Shown: positions 1 to 9,690, counted from the stretch's first letter. The stretch is DNA of 64,000 nt from Providencia rettgeri (GCF_041075285.1 NZ_CP163512.1:868001-932000), one strand, 5' to 3'. Translations and numbers: made by a program. Notes: generated by a model not told the origin, from the letters alone.

Positions 1-1
1 T

Positions 2-502
2 ACTCTGCGTAATGATACTGGCGAGGTCATACATTTTGATATTGCTAGTAAAGTTGCGGCAGCATTAGAGAATGAAGCTGTGCGTATTAATCCTCAGGTA
101 GTTGTCGAATCGCAGCCTGAACCTGCGACTTGGGGGGCTTTCCCGTTCTGGGGCAAAATCCGTCCTTGGGCGAGCCAAATAACTCAAATCGGTGTGGCAG
201 CATGTGTTTCACTAGCGGTTATTGTGGGTGTGCAACAGTACAACCAAAGTAATGCTGTTGATTCCACCGTAGATGAGCCAATGTTTAATACCATTCCTGT
301 TGGAAGCGGTGCACCTGTAAGCCTGAACATTTCAGATAATCAATTATTTGGTAATGAACAACAACTTCAACAGGTTGAACAGCAAAATCAACGTATTAAT
401 GCGATGTTGCAACAATACGAAATTGAGAGACGCTCAATGCTGAACCAGCAATATCAACAGTCTGAACAACCTGCGTCTGCTGCAGGAGTTAAACTGAAAT
501 AA
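2..502 (+). CDS. rseA: RseA, anti-sigma-E factor (5' end outside window)
   Basis: Inner-membrane anti-sigma factor that holds sigma-E (RpoE) inactive until DegS and RseP cleave it during envelope stress. The frame is open from base 2, so the N-terminal sigma-binding part is cut by the window edge. What remains has the cytoplasmic FWGKIRPWASQ stretch, one transmembrane segment (ITQIGVAACVSLAVIVGVQ) and a Gln-rich periplasmic tail with the QRINAMLQQYE motif that contacts RseB in E. coli. A GTG at 80 is internal, not a start. The stop overlaps the rseB ATG, so the two are translationally coupled; rpoE is expected just upstream. Confidence 0.95.
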   Translation, partial: TLRNDTGEVIHFDIASKVAAALENEAVRINPQVVVESQPEPATWGAFPFWGKIRPWASQITQIGVAACVSLAVIVGVQQYNQSNAVDSTVDEPMFNTIPVGSGAPVSLNISDNQLFGNEQQLQQVEQQNQRINAMLQQYEIERRSMLNQQYQQSEQPASAAGVKLK

Positions 503-1452
503 TGAAAAAATGGTTATCCGTCATCTGCCTGACGGGCAGCCTGATTATTTCTAATCAAGCTTCGGCATCTGAACAAGGTGCCGATGTTCTTTTTAAAGAA
601 ATGGGGAATGCTGCCCAAAACCTCTCTTATGAAATGTCGTTTATGACATTCAGTCCGCAATCTATTACACCTGTAAGATATCGCCATGCAATAATTAACG
701 GTGTACCTGTTTCACAAATGATCCAAATGGACTCATCACGGCGAGAAATTGTTCAAAAAGGTAATAATATCAGTTATTTTGAACCTGGCTTTGATGCATT
801 TAGTTTGAATGGTCAAAATATCGTTGATAATTTACCGTCCGTTTTATTTGCTAACTATGAACAGATAAAGCCTTACTACAATTTTATTGATGCGGGGCGT
901 ACACATATCGGTGATCGACCCGCTTTAGTGATCCGCATAATATCGAAAGACAATTCCCGATTTAATTATGTAGTATTAATTGATGAGGAGACGAAACTAC
1001 CATTACGTATTGATTTGTTGGATAACAACAGTCAAACATTGGAGCAGTTTCGTGTGATCTCTACAGTACTAGACAGTAAAACAGTGAATGATTCATTACT
1101 CGCACTGAGTCAGGTAAATATGCCACCGTTGCTGGTATACCCGAAAAATACGGCACCATCCTTTAAATGGCAAGTTGGAATACTTCCACCCGGTTTTGAA
1201 GAAACATCGCGTTCTTTGCGTAAATTAAGTGAGGATGATGTTGTAGAAACTGCCATGTTCAGCGATGGGTTATTTACTTTTTCAGTTAATGTGACGAAAT
1301 CAGCTAAAGGCCCTTTATTGGAACAACCAATGCAAAATGGGCGTCGTACAATTTATACAATGACGCAAAAACAAAATGTCATTACTGTGATTGGTGAATT
1401 ACCTTTGCCCACAGCACAAGTTATTGCGGGTAGTGTTCAGTTCCGGGAGTAG
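502..1452 (+). CDS. rseB: RseB, sigma-E regulatory periplasmic protein
   Basis: Periplasmic protein that binds RseA and shields it from DegS, and senses mislocalised LPS or lipoprotein. The 316 residues match the family length. A cleavable signal peptide is visible (MKKWLSVICLTGSLIISNQASA), followed by the MucB/RseB N-terminal lipoprotein-carrier-like domain and a smaller C-terminal domain. The ATG overlaps the rseA stop and rseC starts 3 bases after the stop, giving a tight rseABC operon. Confidence 0.96.
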   Translation: MKKWLSVICLTGSLIISNQASASEQGADVLFKEMGNAAQNLSYEMSFMTFSPQSITPVRYRHAIINGVPVSQMIQMDSSRREIVQKGNNISYFEPGFDAFSLNGQNIVDNLPSVLFANYEQIKPYYNFIDAGRTHIGDRPALVIRIISKDNSRFNYVVLIDEETKLPLRIDLLDNNSQTLEQFRVISTVLDSKTVNDSLLALSQVNMPPLLVYPKNTAPSFKWQVGILPPGFEETSRSLRKLSEDDVVETAMFSDGLFTFSVNVTKSAKGPLLEQPMQNGRRTIYTMTQKQNVITVIGELPLPTAQVIAGSVQFRE

Positions 1453-1455
1453 GTT

Positions 1456-1920
1456 ATGGTAAAAGAGTGGGCAACTGTTGTTCGTTGGCAGAATGGAAGA
1501 GCATTACTGCGGTATGGTTCTTCATCAGGATGCGGAAGTTGCGGTGCTCGTAAAACCTGTGGGTCTTATGCGCTCAGTAAAATAGGACCAAACACAGAAC
1601 ATGAATTGGAAATTGCGATTGAACAGCCTTTAGTTGAAGGGCAGAAAATCGAAGTCGGTATTCCTGAAGGTAGTTTAATTCGTTCAGCCATGCTGGTGTA
1701 TTTAACACCGATTTTAGGATTATTTATTTTTGCTGGCCTTGCACAATCGTTTGATATTGAACAATTTGGGGTGGCGATTTCTGGGGTAGTAGGTGGTGTA
1801 ATCGGCTTTTTTACAGCCCGTAAACTCGCTACGTATTGGCGGGATGATGCCGCTTTCCAACCTGTTGTTTTGCAAATAGGTTTACCGCCTTCTGAGCTTT
1901 CGGTAAAGGTTACCTGCTGA
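1456..1920 (+). CDS. rseC: RseC, SoxR-reducing / sigma-E positive modulator
   Basis: Inner-membrane protein of the RseC/MucC family; RseC is implicated in sigma-E regulation and in the complex that reduces SoxR. The 154 residues carry the Cys-rich N-terminal motif CGSCGARKTCG, a likely redox or metal site, then two hydrophobic helices (about 70-88 and 98-116). The gene starts 3 bases after rseB. The next thing downstream is a decayed transposable element, and only then the terminator at 2430, so the operon's 3' untranslated region has been lengthened by the insertion. Confidence 0.94.
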   Translation: MVKEWATVVRWQNGRALLRYGSSSGCGSCGARKTCGSYALSKIGPNTEHELEIAIEQPLVEGQKIEVGIPEGSLIRSAMLVYLTPILGLFIFAGLAQSFDIEQFGVAISGVVGGVIGFFTARKLATYWRDDAAFQPVVLQIGLPPSELSVKVTC

Positions 1921-2099
1921 ATATCAATAGATTATTTTCAATTTAACCGATGCGCCGTAAAACCCCATCCTTCAGGGCTGGGATATAAGGCGCAGTTTTT
2001 CGACTAACATGGTGTTTTTTGCTGCTTAATATATTGCCGGATGATAGATATTGGCGCACCTCTACACCTCCTTGCAAAATAACTCGGTGTTCAAAGAAC

Positions 2100-2360
2100 G
2101 CCTTTGTAGTAGTAACGAGCGGCAATGTCGGGGCGATACCGCCAACATACACCAGCCAGCGGTGTGTTTGCTGCGGTCATACCGCGAAAGAAAACCGCCA
2201 GTCACAAAGTAAATTTGAGAGCCTTGAGTGCGGATATAGTGAAAACACGGATATCAATGGTGCTCGTAACATTTTAGCGGCAGGACATGCCGTGCTTGCC
2301 TGTGGAGGGATGGAGTAGTCAAACCGCCCGTCGAAGCAGCAACCCACCGAGGCGATTTAG
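2100..2360 (+). pseudogene. tnpB C-terminal fragment (RuvC-like, zinc-finger end)
   Basis: TnpB is the RNA-guided nuclease of IS200/IS605 elements. Only its C-terminal zinc finger and last RuvC motif survive: [11 protein letters not shown], then [10 protein letters not shown], then LECGY and the DINGARNI block with the catalytic Asp. Decay is visible in three ways. The third zinc Cys is now Ser (FESLECGY where family members have FxCxxCGY). An in-frame TAG at 2316 stands where a Gln codon would give [15 protein letters not shown] and the older stop at 2358. Upstream of about 2100 the frame no longer reads as TnpB. It is not functional as a nuclease. Confidence 0.85.
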
Positions 2361-2383
2361 GCTACGGTCTGAACGCTGTAGGG

Positions 2384-2415
2384 ATCTTCGCCCTTTAGGG
2401 CGGGGAGGATGTCAA
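2384..2415 (+). other. Right-end hairpin, omega-RNA-like 3' end of tnpB element
   Basis: The hairpin with loop TTTA (GCCCTTTAGGGC core) followed by GGATGTCAA marks the right end. In intact TnpB systems the transcript of this end forms the scaffold of the guide (omega) RNA, and the bases just past the boundary, here from 2416, act as guide. Whether any transcript is made here, or used by a TnpB elsewhere, cannot be told from this window. Confidence 0.5.
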
Positions 2416-2429
2416 TATTTGGTACCATG

Positions 2430-2467
2430 ACAAAAGGAAAACATAAAGTTTTCCTTTTGTGGTTTTT
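2430..2467 (+). terminator. Rho-independent terminator of rseABC
   Basis: A perfect 13-bp stem (ACAAAAGGAAAAC pairing with GTTTTCCTTTTGT) with loop ATAAA is followed by GGTTTTT. It lies beyond the transposon remnant, so it most likely ended the rse transcript before the insertion occurred. The remaining 2468-2763 stretch is AT-rich and should carry the lepA promoter. A TTTACA at 2630 and a TATATG-like box near 2652 are the best candidates, but they are weak. Confidence 0.8.
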
Positions 2468-2763
2468 ATTGACGCTAATAATTAATTGATTTTTCAGTTA
2501 TCTTTTGAGATGAAAATCGAGATAGACGCGTTATCGCCCGTTATAAACGTGGTTTTTGAGGGGCAAGTTACGACTAAATTAGTGCGCTAACTCATTAACC
2601 TTTGGCAAGTTTACAGTTGTTTTACATTGAATCTTTGTGTTAGCGGGTTCTTATATGTAAAATGCTGCTAATTAACAATCTTGTGATAATCATAGCATTT
2701 TAGTTTTGTCGCGATATTTGCACAAAGCTGATTTTGTAAGGCAATTTAAAAGAAGACATTACC

Positions 2764-4566
2764 TTGAAAATCAAAAATATAAGAAACTTTTCTATCATTG
2801 CTCATATCGACCATGGCAAATCCACATTATCTGACCGTATTATTCAGATTTGTGGTGGTTTAACGGATCGCGAAATGGCGGCGCAAGTTCTAGACTCAAT
2901 GGATTTGGAACGTGAGCGTGGGATCACTATCAAAGCACAGAGCGTTACGCTCGATTATAAAGCTGCTGATGGTGAAACTTACCAATTGAACTTTATTGAT
3001 ACGCCGGGGCACGTTGACTTCTCTTATGAGGTTTCTCGTTCCTTAGCTGCCTGTGAAGGTGCTCTTTTAGTCGTAGATGCAGGGCAAGGCGTGGAAGCGC
3101 AAACATTGGCTAACTGCTATACCGCGATTGAAATGGATTTAGAAGTCGTTCCTGTTTTAAATAAGATTGACTTGCCTGCGGCTGATCCTGAACGTGTTGC
3201 CGAGGAAATTGAAGACATTGTTGGCCTTGATGCACACGATGCGGTTCGTTGTTCTGCCAAAACAGGTATTGGTGTACAAGATGTGATTGAACGTCTTGTG
3301 AAAGAGATCCCACCTCCTGTTGGTGATGAAGATGCGCCACTGCAAGCACTGATTATTGACTCATGGTTTGATAACTATTTAGGCGTGGTTTCATTGATCC
3401 GCATTAAAAACGGTTCACTGAAAAAAGGCGATAAAGTGAAGGTCATGAGTACAGGACAGGTCTATAACGCAGATCGTCTTGGTATTTTTACGCCAAAACA
3501 AATTGATCGTGATGTACTTAATTGCGGTGAAGTGGGCTGGCTAGTCTGTGCAATCAAAGACATTACAGGGGCACCTGTTGGGGACACATTAACGGGGGCT
3601 CGTAATCCTGCTGAAAAAGCATTACCAGGCTTTAAAAAAGTGAAACCGCAAGTTTATGCAGGCTTATTCCCCGTTAGCTCTGATGATTATGAAGGTTTCC
3701 GGGATGCGCTAGGAAAACTTAGCTTAAACGATGCCTCTTTATTTTATGAGCCAGAAACATCATCGGCTTTAGGTTTTGGTTTCCGTTGTGGTTTCCTTGG
3801 CTTATTGCATATGGAAATCATCCAAGAACGTTTAGAGCGTGAATACGATCTTGATCTGATCACGACTGCACCAACGGTAGTGTATGAAGTACAACAAACC
3901 AATGGTCAGGTTGTTTATGTGGATAGCCCATCAAAGCTACCGCCACTAAACAATATTGAAGAGCTGCGTGAGCCAATTGCAGAGTGCCATATGTTAATGC
4001 CTAAGGAATACTTAGGTAACGTGATTACACTTTGTGTTGAGAAACGTGGCGTTCAAACCAATATGGTCTATCATGGTAATCAAGTCTCGTTAACATATGA
4101 AATCCCAATGGCTGAAGTGGTGTTGGATTTCTTTGACCGTTTAAAATCAACGTCTCGTGGTTATGCCTCGTTAGATTATTCTTTTAAACGTTTTCAAGCA
4201 TCTGATATGGTGCGTGTTGATGTTCTTATTAACAATGAACGTGTTGATGCTTTAGCATTAATTACACACCGTGCAAACTCACAATATCGTGGTCGTGAGT
4301 TAGTTGAGAAAATGAAAGAACTGATCCCGCGCCAGCAGTTTGATATTGCAATCCAAGCGGCGATTGGTAACCATATTATTGCTCGTTCTACAGTTAAACA
4401 GTTGCGTAAAAATGTTCTTGCCAAGTGTTATGGTGGTGACGTTAGCCGTAAGAAGAAACTGTTGCAGAAGCAAAAGGATGGTAAGAAACGTATGAAGCAA
4501 GTGGGTAACGTTGAGCTACCACAAGAAGCGTTCCTTGCTATATTGCACGTTGGTAAAGACAACTAA
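2764..4566 (+). CDS. lepA: LepA (EF4), ribosomal GTPase
   Basis: Translational GTPase that acts on stalled or assembling ribosomes. The 600 residues match the family. The G1 motif AHIDHGKST and the DxxG motif DTPGHVDF are clear, as is NKIDLP (G4). EF-G-like domains follow, then the LepA-specific C-terminal domain with the Lys/Arg-rich end ([23 protein letters not shown]). The start is a TTG at 2764; no ATG lies near the conserved [11 protein letters not shown] stretch, and the ribosome site (AGAAG, 8 bases upstream) is weak, so low translation is likely. lepB follows after 17 bases, as in E. coli. Confidence 0.97.
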   Translation: MKIKNIRNFSIIAHIDHGKSTLSDRIIQICGGLTDREMAAQVLDSMDLERERGITIKAQSVTLDYKAADGETYQLNFIDTPGHVDFSYEVSRSLAACEGALLVVDAGQGVEAQTLANCYTAIEMDLEVVPVLNKIDLPAADPERVAEEIEDIVGLDAHDAVRCSAKTGIGVQDVIERLVKEIPPPVGDEDAPLQALIIDSWFDNYLGVVSLIRIKNGSLKKGDKVKVMSTGQVYNADRLGIFTPKQIDRDVLNCGEVGWLVCAIKDITGAPVGDTLTGARNPAEKALPGFKKVKPQVYAGLFPVSSDDYEGFRDALGKLSLNDASLFYEPETSSALGFGFRCGFLGLLHMEIIQERLEREYDLDLITTAPTVVYEVQQTNGQVVYVDSPSKLPPLNNIEELREPIAECHMLMPKEYLGNVITLCVEKRGVQTNMVYHGNQVSLTYEIPMAEVVLDFFDRLKSTSRGYASLDYSFKRFQASDMVRVDVLINNERVDALALITHRANSQYRGRELVEKMKELIPRQQFDIAIQAAIGNHIIARSTVKQLRKNVLAKCYGGDVSRKKKLLQKQKDGKKRMKQVGNVELPQEAFLAILHVGKDN

Positions 4567-4583
4567 GTTTACAAGGAGTCTCA

Positions 4584-5549
4584 ATGGCTAACACCTTTGC
4601 CTTGATCCTAACATTGGCAACTTTAATCACAGGGATCATATGGTGTTTAGATAAGTTTAAATTTGCGCCAGCGCGTAAAGCGAAACTTAAACAGTTACAG
4701 GATGCAGCAAATGGGGCTGTGAGCGATGCGGATATCGCAAATGCCGTTCGCCGTCCTTCATGGCTAGAAACGGGGACATCAATTTTCCCAGTGTTAGCTA
4801 TTGTGCTGATTGTACGCTCATTTATTTATGAGCCGTTTCAAATACCATCAGGGTCGATGATGCCAACGTTATTAGTTGGTGACTTTATGTTGGTTGAGAA
4901 ATTTGCATATGGTTTAAAAGATCCGATCACGCAGACGACACTTATTGAAACGGGTAAACCAAAACGGGGTGATATTGCAGTATTTAAATATCCGCGGGAT
5001 CCAAATGTTGATTTTGTTAAACGTGTAATTGGTTTGCCAGGTGATAAGATTGTTTATAATCCAGATGCAAAAGAACTGACTATTTACCCAAATTGTGCTG
5101 ACAACAAGTGCACCGATAATTTGCCGATCACTTATGGGCCATTGAACCCGAGTGAATGGACCATGTTCCTTGATATTGGTTCTGTTGTTGATAGCCAAAA
5201 AGGCAACTATGAAATCCCACTAAATCAGGAATTGCCAAGAAATGCCTTGCGTCAATATGAGCGCAGTGAAAAATTAGATACGGTTGAACATCAAATCCTA
5301 ATTATTCGTCAGGCAATCACTGAAGCAAAATATTTACAGCCAGGTATGCCATTAAATGAATGGATTGTTCCTGAAAAACAATATTTTATGATGGGTGATA
5401 ATAGGGATAATAGCTCTGATAGCCGTATGTGGGGATTTGTTCCTGAACAAAATTTAGTTGGTCGTGCGGTGTTTATCTGGCTAAGCCTCGATAAACAAGA
5501 AAATGAATGGCCAACGGGCATTCGCTTTAGTCGAATTGGTCCACTATAA
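4584..5549 (+). CDS. lepB: LepB, signal peptidase I
   Basis: Inner-membrane serine protease that removes signal peptides from Sec and Tat exported proteins. The 321 residues start with two membrane segments (1-22 and about 62-80) and then the periplasmic catalytic domain. The catalytic Ser91 is in IPSGSMMPTL and the general-base Lys146 is in DFVKRVIGLPGD, at the same positions as E. coli LepB. The family box GDNRDNSSDSR is present. It sits 17 bases after lepA with a good ribosome site (AAGGAG), so it is co-transcribed with lepA. Confidence 0.97.
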   Translation: MANTFALILTLATLITGIIWCLDKFKFAPARKAKLKQLQDAANGAVSDADIANAVRRPSWLETGTSIFPVLAIVLIVRSFIYEPFQIPSGSMMPTLLVGDFMLVEKFAYGLKDPITQTTLIETGKPKRGDIAVFKYPRDPNVDFVKRVIGLPGDKIVYNPDAKELTIYPNCADNKCTDNLPITYGPLNPSEWTMFLDIGSVVDSQKGNYEIPLNQELPRNALRQYERSEKLDTVEHQILIIRQAITEAKYLQPGMPLNEWIVPEKQYFMMGDNRDNSSDSRMWGFVPEQNLVGRAVFIWLSLDKQENEWPTGIRFSRIGPL

Positions 5550-5580
5550 TTTCATTGATTGGATACGCCAAACAGTTAAC

Positions 5581-5608
5581 ATGCGGGTTTTCATTAGAAA
5601 ACCTGCAT
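5581..5608 (+). terminator. Hairpin after lepB
   Basis: A 12-bp stem (ATGCGGGTTTTC with GAAAACCTGCAT, one G-U pair) with loop ATTA lies 31 bases past the lepB stop. There is no strong T tract, so it may be a weak terminator or an mRNA-stabilising end. Bases 5609-5770 are AT-rich with no gene visible and probably hold the rnc promoter. Confidence 0.55.
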
Positions 5609-5770
5609 TAACCGAAGCATTATTATTTTACCCAGTGTACAATATAGTTTAATTAATATTATTGGCTCCCCAATCTATAACCCCTTTCTCTTATAACCCA
5701 TTGTAACTAATTAAATTTATCTTATTAGTTCCACAGGGCTAAAAAAAATGCGGGAGAGCAAGGAGTCAGT

Positions 5771-5829
5771 GCAAACGCAACAGTTTTGTAAAATGCATTA
5801 TTTTACAGGTCTGTTGCGTGTGCTTTTTT
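5771..5829 (+). promoter_or_regulatory. rncO-like RNase III autoregulation hairpin
   Basis: A long two-part stem lies in the rnc leader. The outer arms are ACGCAACAG and CTGTTGCGT, the inner arms TGTAAAAT and ATTTTACA, with a 3-base bulge on each side and a small loop, giving about 17 paired bases. It ends in TTTTTT 26 bases before the rnc start. In E. coli, RNase III cuts a hairpin in its own leader (rncO) to destabilise its mRNA. Position and double-stranded length fit that role here, but the T run means a terminator or attenuator is also possible. Confidence 0.5.
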
Positions 5830-5854
5830 ATCAAATAGAAATGGTTGGGCGCAC

Positions 5855-6535
5855 ATGAACCCCTCTTTAGTAGAAAGATTACAACGTAAGCTTGGTTATC
5901 AATTTAAACAAAATGATTTATTGATCCAGGCGTTGACACATAGAAGTGCAAGCAGCAAACATAATGAACGCCTAGAGTTTTTAGGGGATTCAATTTTAAG
6001 TTTTGTGATTGCGAATGACCTGTATCACCGTTTTCCAAAAGTGGATGAAGGGGATATGAGCCGGATGCGTGCAACACTCGTACGCGGAAACACACTGGCA
6101 GAAATTGCCCGTGAGTTTGAACTAGGTGAATGTTTACGTTTAGGTCCCGGTGAATTAAAAAGCGGTGGATTTCGTCGAGAGTCTATTCTTGCGGATACAG
6201 TGGAAGCATTGATTGGTGGTATTTTTCTCGACAGTGATATCCAGACGATTGAAAAAATAATTTTAGATTGGTATCAAAGTCGATTAATTGAAATTAGTCC
6301 GGGTGATAAACAAAAGGACCCGAAAACACGGTTACAAGAATATCTGCAAGGACGCCATTTACCATTACCGAACTATTTAGTTGTTCAAGTAAAAGGTGAG
6401 GCTCATGATCAAGAATTTACGATCCACTGTCAGGTGAGTGGCATAGAACAGCCTATTCATGGTGTTGGTTCAAGTCGTCGTAAAGCAGAACAAGCCGCAG
6501 CAGAACAAGCATTGAAAATTTTGGAGCTTGAATGA
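5855..6535 (+). CDS. rnc: Ribonuclease III
   Basis: Double-strand-specific endoribonuclease that processes rRNA and many mRNAs. The 226 residues match the family. The N-terminal nuclease domain has the signature [13 protein letters not shown] with the catalytic Glu and Asp, and [14 protein letters not shown] carries the third acidic residue (Glu117 in E. coli). The C-terminal double-stranded-RNA-binding domain ends [17 protein letters not shown]. Its stop overlaps the era start by 4 bases (ATGA), so rnc-era-recO forms a coupled operon. Confidence 0.97.
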   Translation: MNPSLVERLQRKLGYQFKQNDLLIQALTHRSASSKHNERLEFLGDSILSFVIANDLYHRFPKVDEGDMSRMRATLVRGNTLAEIAREFELGECLRLGPGELKSGGFRRESILADTVEALIGGIFLDSDIQTIEKIILDWYQSRLIEISPGDKQKDPKTRLQEYLQGRHLPLPNYLVVQVKGEAHDQEFTIHCQVSGIEQPIHGVGSSRRKAEQAAAEQALKILELE

Positions 6536-7440
6536 GTGAATTACAATCCCACTGTGGTTTTGTTGCCATAGTTGGACGGCCAAATGTCGGTAAATCGACA
6601 TTATTAAATCAATTACTGGGGCAAAAAGTCTCGATTACCTCGAGAAAGCCACAGACGACTCGCCATCGTATTATGGGGATCCATACAGAAGATAATTATC
6701 AAATTATCTATGTTGATACCCCAGGGTTACATATTGAAGAAAAACGTGCGATTAACCGTTTAATGAATCGTGCTGCATCAAGTTCTATCGGTGATGTTGA
6801 ATTGGTTATTTTTGTCGTTGAAGGGACTAACTGGACCGCTGACGATGAAATGGTTCTAACTAAGCTATCTAGTTTGCGTTGCCCTGTAATTTTAGCAATC
6901 AATAAAATCGATAACGTGGTTGATAAGACGGTTTTATTGCCACATATTGGCATGATCAGTCAAAAAATGAATTTCTTGGATGTTGTACCAATCAGTGCAG
7001 AAAAAGGCACTGGGGTGGATACTATTGCTAAAATTGTGAAGCAACATATTCCTGAAGCAACACATCATTTCCCTGAAGACTATATTACAGATCGTTCCCA
7101 ACGTTTTATGGCATCTGAAATAATTCGTGAGAAGTTAATGCGCTTTTTGGGGGATGAATTGCCTTACTCAGTGACTGTTGAAATTGAGCAATTTAAGGTC
7201 ACTGAAGCAGGTATTTACCATATCAATGGGCTAATTCTTGTGGAGCGTGAAGGCCAGAAGAAAATGGTCATTGGCAACAAAGGTAGTAAACTGAAAACCA
7301 TCGGTACTGAAGCCCGTATCGATATGGAAAGAATGTTTGATAACAAAGTTCACTTAGAGCTTTGGGTCAAAGTTAAATCAGGCTGGGCAGATGATGAAAG
7401 AGCATTGCGTAGCCTAGGTTATGTTGATGATCTAAAATAG
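6532..7440 (+). CDS. era: Era, ribosome-assembly GTPase
   Basis: GTPase that binds the 3' end of 16S rRNA and matures the 30S subunit. The 302 residues contain G1 [10 protein letters not shown]3 DTPGLH and G4 NKIDNV, then a C-terminal KH domain with [13 protein letters not shown]. The ATG overlaps the rnc stop. recO begins 11 bases after the stop, preserving the rnc-era-recO order of E. coli. Confidence 0.97.
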   Translation: MSELQSHCGFVAIVGRPNVGKSTLLNQLLGQKVSITSRKPQTTRHRIMGIHTEDNYQIIYVDTPGLHIEEKRAINRLMNRAASSSIGDVELVIFVVEGTNWTADDEMVLTKLSSLRCPVILAINKIDNVVDKTVLLPHIGMISQKMNFLDVVPISAEKGTGVDTIAKIVKQHIPEATHHFPEDYITDRSQRFMASEIIREKLMRFLGDELPYSVTVEIEQFKVTEAGIYHINGLILVEREGQKKMVIGNKGSKLKTIGTEARIDMERMFDNKVHLELWVKVKSGWADDERALRSLGYVDDLK

Positions 7441-7451
7441 TAGGTGGCGGC

Positions 7452-8183
7452 GTGAGTGGTTGGCAACGTGCGTTTGTACTCCATTCAAGGCCTTACAGTG
7501 AAACAAGCTTATTGCTTGATTTTTTCACTGAAGGTGAAGGGAAAATTCGTTTACTGGCTAAAGGTGCTCGCCGCAACCGCTCTCCCTTAAGAGGCTGTTT
7601 ACAGCCTTTCACACCTTTGTTAATCCGGTGGAGTGGCAAAGGTGAAATCAAAACCTTAATTAATGCAGATCCTGTTTCATTAGCGCTTCCTCTAAGTGGA
7701 ACCGTCCTTTATAGCGGTCTGTACCTTAATGAACTGACTGCACGTGTTCTGGAATTTGGTACGCCTTATTCCGCCCTGTTTTTTGATTATCTTTCCTGTT
7801 TGCAGGTTCTTGCTGCAAGTGAGCGAACCCCTGAATTTGCTTTGCGTCAGTTTGAACTCGCGCTGTTATCCTCTCTTGGTTATGGTGTGGATTTTTTGCA
7901 TTGTGCTGGTAGTGGTGAACCCGTTTCTGACACAATGACCTACCGGTATCGTGAAGAAAAAGGTTTTATTGGTAGCTTAGTGGTTGACCAGCTAAGTTTT
8001 ACAGGCAAACAACTAAAAGCACTTGCAAACCGTGAGTTCCCAGATATTGATACCCTAAAAGCGGCTAAACGATTTACTCGTATAGCGCTAAAACCTTATT
8101 TAGGCGGTAAACCATTAAAAAGTAGAGAATTATTTCGGCAATTTACTTTTTCTCCTACTGCTTCAAACAAACCAAAGGAATAG
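7452..8183 (+). CDS. recO: RecO, recombination mediator
   Basis: DNA-repair protein that with RecR loads RecA onto SSB-coated DNA in the RecF pathway. The 243 residues match the family: an N-terminal OB fold ([23 protein letters not shown]) and a helical C-terminal domain ending in the conserved [12 protein letters not shown] motif. The start is GTG at 7452, with GGTGGCGG upstream as ribosome site. Unlike E. coli, where pdxJ follows within a few bases, about 300 bases separate recO from pdxJ. Confidence 0.96.
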   Translation: MSGWQRAFVLHSRPYSETSLLLDFFTEGEGKIRLLAKGARRNRSPLRGCLQPFTPLLIRWSGKGEIKTLINADPVSLALPLSGTVLYSGLYLNELTARVLEFGTPYSALFFDYLSCLQVLAASERTPEFALRQFELALLSSLGYGVDFLHCAGSGEPVSDTMTYRYREEKGFIGSLVVDQLSFTGKQLKALANREFPDIDTLKAAKRFTRIALKPYLGGKPLKSRELFRQFTFSPTASNKPKE

Positions 8184-8490
8184 GTATTATTGCTTCTGGT
8201 TATGTATTGGTTTTGTGGATTTGTTTGCATTTTCATTTTTATATACTCCTTTTTTACGACTCTGAGTTTTGTTTACGTTGTACCTGATCTTATGTGGCTA
8301 ACCGATTAAATTTAGCGGCCCACGATAAGGTTTACGAAGCGCTTCGCAAAAATTTTTCCTTTTCATGCAATAACAGACTTGTTTTGGAATTCTCCTCGAA
8401 TGATGTGAGATTTATTCCCCGAAACTTGAAAATTACAGTAGGATAGAGAAATTACAGTATTGGTTACCGTTTTATTGAAGGGAGTACAAA
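8184..8490. other. recO-pdxJ gap with a direct repeat
   Basis: No gene is visible in these 307 bases. A 12/13-base direct repeat (GAAAATTACAGTA at 8428 and GAAATTACAGTA at 8448, two helical turns apart) lies shortly before pdxJ and might be a regulator site. A short palindrome GAAGCGCTTC is near 8337. The pdxJ ribosome site (GAAGGGAG) ends the gap. pdxJ-acpS must therefore have its own promoter here. Confidence 0.4.
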
Positions 8491-9222
8491 ATGGCTGAGA
8501 TTTTATTAGGCGTTAATATTGACCACATTGCGACAGTAAGAAATGCAAGAGGAACACAATATCCTGACCCTGTACAGGCTGCATTTGTTGCAGAGCAAGC
8601 GGGTGCTGATGGTATCACGATACATTTACGTGAAGATCGTCGTCATATTACCGATAGGGATGTTGCGCTACTTAATGAAACAATACAAACACGCATGAAT
8701 CTTGAGATGGCTGTGACAGATGAAATGGTTGATATTGCCTGCCGCATTAAGCCCGCGTTTTGTTGCCTCGTCCCTGAAAAACGTGAAGAAGTGACGACTG
8801 AAGGTGGCCTAGATGTTGCTGGGCAAAAAATAAAAGTAGCGGAAGCTGTAAAACGCTTAACTGAGGCGGGTATTTTAGTGTCGTTGTTTATTGATGCTGA
8901 CCATGCACAGATCGATGCTGCACAAGAGTGTGGTGCACCATTTATTGAGATCCACACAGGAGCATATGCGGATGCTAAAACAGAGCAAGAGCAAGAGTTA
9001 GAGTTTCGCCGTATTCGTGATGGTGTGGCTTATGCAGCGAGTAAAGGCATTAAAGTGAATGCAGGGCATGGGTTGACTTACCATAATGTTCAGCGCATTG
9101 CACAATTACCTGAAATTTATGAGTTAAACATTGGGCATGCTATCATTGGTCGAGCACTATTTAGTGGGTTGGCACAAGCCGTTGCTGATATGAAAAAAAT
9201 TATGTTAGAAGCACGTAAATAA
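8491..9222 (+). CDS. pdxJ: PdxJ, pyridoxine 5'-phosphate synthase
   Basis: Condenses 3-amino-2-oxopropyl phosphate with 1-deoxy-D-xylulose 5-phosphate to give pyridoxine 5'-phosphate, the ring-closing step of vitamin B6 synthesis. The 243-residue TIM barrel opens with [18 protein letters not shown] and includes [15 protein letters not shown] and [12 protein letters not shown], all family signatures. The stop overlaps the acpS ATG (TAATGG), so pdxJ and acpS are coupled, as in E. coli. Confidence 0.97.
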   Translation: MAEILLGVNIDHIATVRNARGTQYPDPVQAAFVAEQAGADGITIHLREDRRHITDRDVALLNETIQTRMNLEMAVTDEMVDIACRIKPAFCCLVPEKREEVTTEGGLDVAGQKIKVAEAVKRLTEAGILVSLFIDADHAQIDAAQECGAPFIEIHTGAYADAKTEQEQELEFRRIRDGVAYAASKGIKVNAGHGLTYHNVQRIAQLPEIYELNIGHAIIGRALFSGLAQAVADMKKIMLEARK

Positions 9223-9611
9223 TGGCGATAGTTGGGTTAGGAACAGACATCGTTGAAATAACGCGTATTGAATCCGTTATTGAACGAACAGGAGATAGCT
9301 TAGCAAAGCGAATTTTGACTGAAAAAGAATTTTTGCAATATCAACAGCAAGCAAAACCTGCTCGTTTTTTAGCAAAACGCTTTGCAGTTAAAGAAGCCGC
9401 AGCCAAAGCATTAGGAACAGGGATCCGTAATGGCCTTGCGTTCAACCAGTTTGAAGTGACCAATGATGAATTAGGAAAGCCTTTATTGCATCTAAAGGAT
9501 GAAGCGTTAAAGCTTGCGAAAAGCTTAAATGCGACCTGCTTCCATGTTTCTATCACAGATGAACGGCATTATGCATCAGCGACGGTGATTATTGAACGCC
9601 TTGATGATTGA
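9222..9611 (+). CDS. acpS: AcpS, holo-ACP synthase
   Basis: Transfers 4'-phosphopantetheine from CoA to acyl carrier protein. The 129 residues are typical for the trimeric AcpS family. The Mg-binding Asp is in GLGTDIVEI and the second acidic residue in [16 protein letters not shown]. It is the last gene of the pdxJ-acpS pair and is convergent with yfhL. Confidence 0.96.
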   Translation: MAIVGLGTDIVEITRIESVIERTGDSLAKRILTEKEFLQYQQQAKPARFLAKRFAVKEAAAKALGTGIRNGLAFNQFEVTNDELGKPLLHLKDEALKLAKSLNATCFHVSITDERHYASATVIIERLDD

Positions 9612-9636
9612 CTCAAGCTGCTACAGTGTTGTATTG

Positions 9637-9660
9637 GCTGCCAGTGTACTATCTGGCAGC
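9637..9660. terminator. Hairpin between acpS and yfhL
   Basis: A perfect 8-bp stem (GCTGCCAG / CTGGCAGC) with loop TGTACTAT lies in the 79-base gap between two convergent genes. There is no long T tract on either side, so termination strength is uncertain. Confidence 0.5.
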
Positions 9661-9690
9661 ATTGAGAAAATAAATCGCGGTAAGGGGCAT

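Larger units (their letters stand above)
1948..2415 (+). mobile_element. Decayed IS200/IS605-family (tnpB-only type) element
   Basis: A remnant of about 470 bp between rseC and its terminator. Its left end is an imperfect hairpin (TGCGCC ... GGCGCA outer arms around CCCCATCC/GGGCTGGG, about 1949-1993). Its right end is a hairpin (2384-2410, GCCCTTTAGGGC core) followed by GGATGTCAA, the usual right-end look of these elements. Between them lies only the C-terminal end of tnpB, so most of the gene is deleted. No tnpA is present. Such elements move by single-strand transposition without target duplication, and none is visible. The boundaries are judged from hairpin position and could be off by several bases. 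Confidence 0.75.

Noticed and set aside
1943..2152. Minus-strand open frame of 69 codons over the tnpB relic
   Set aside because: It is a shadow of transposon end sequence with no protein resemblance.
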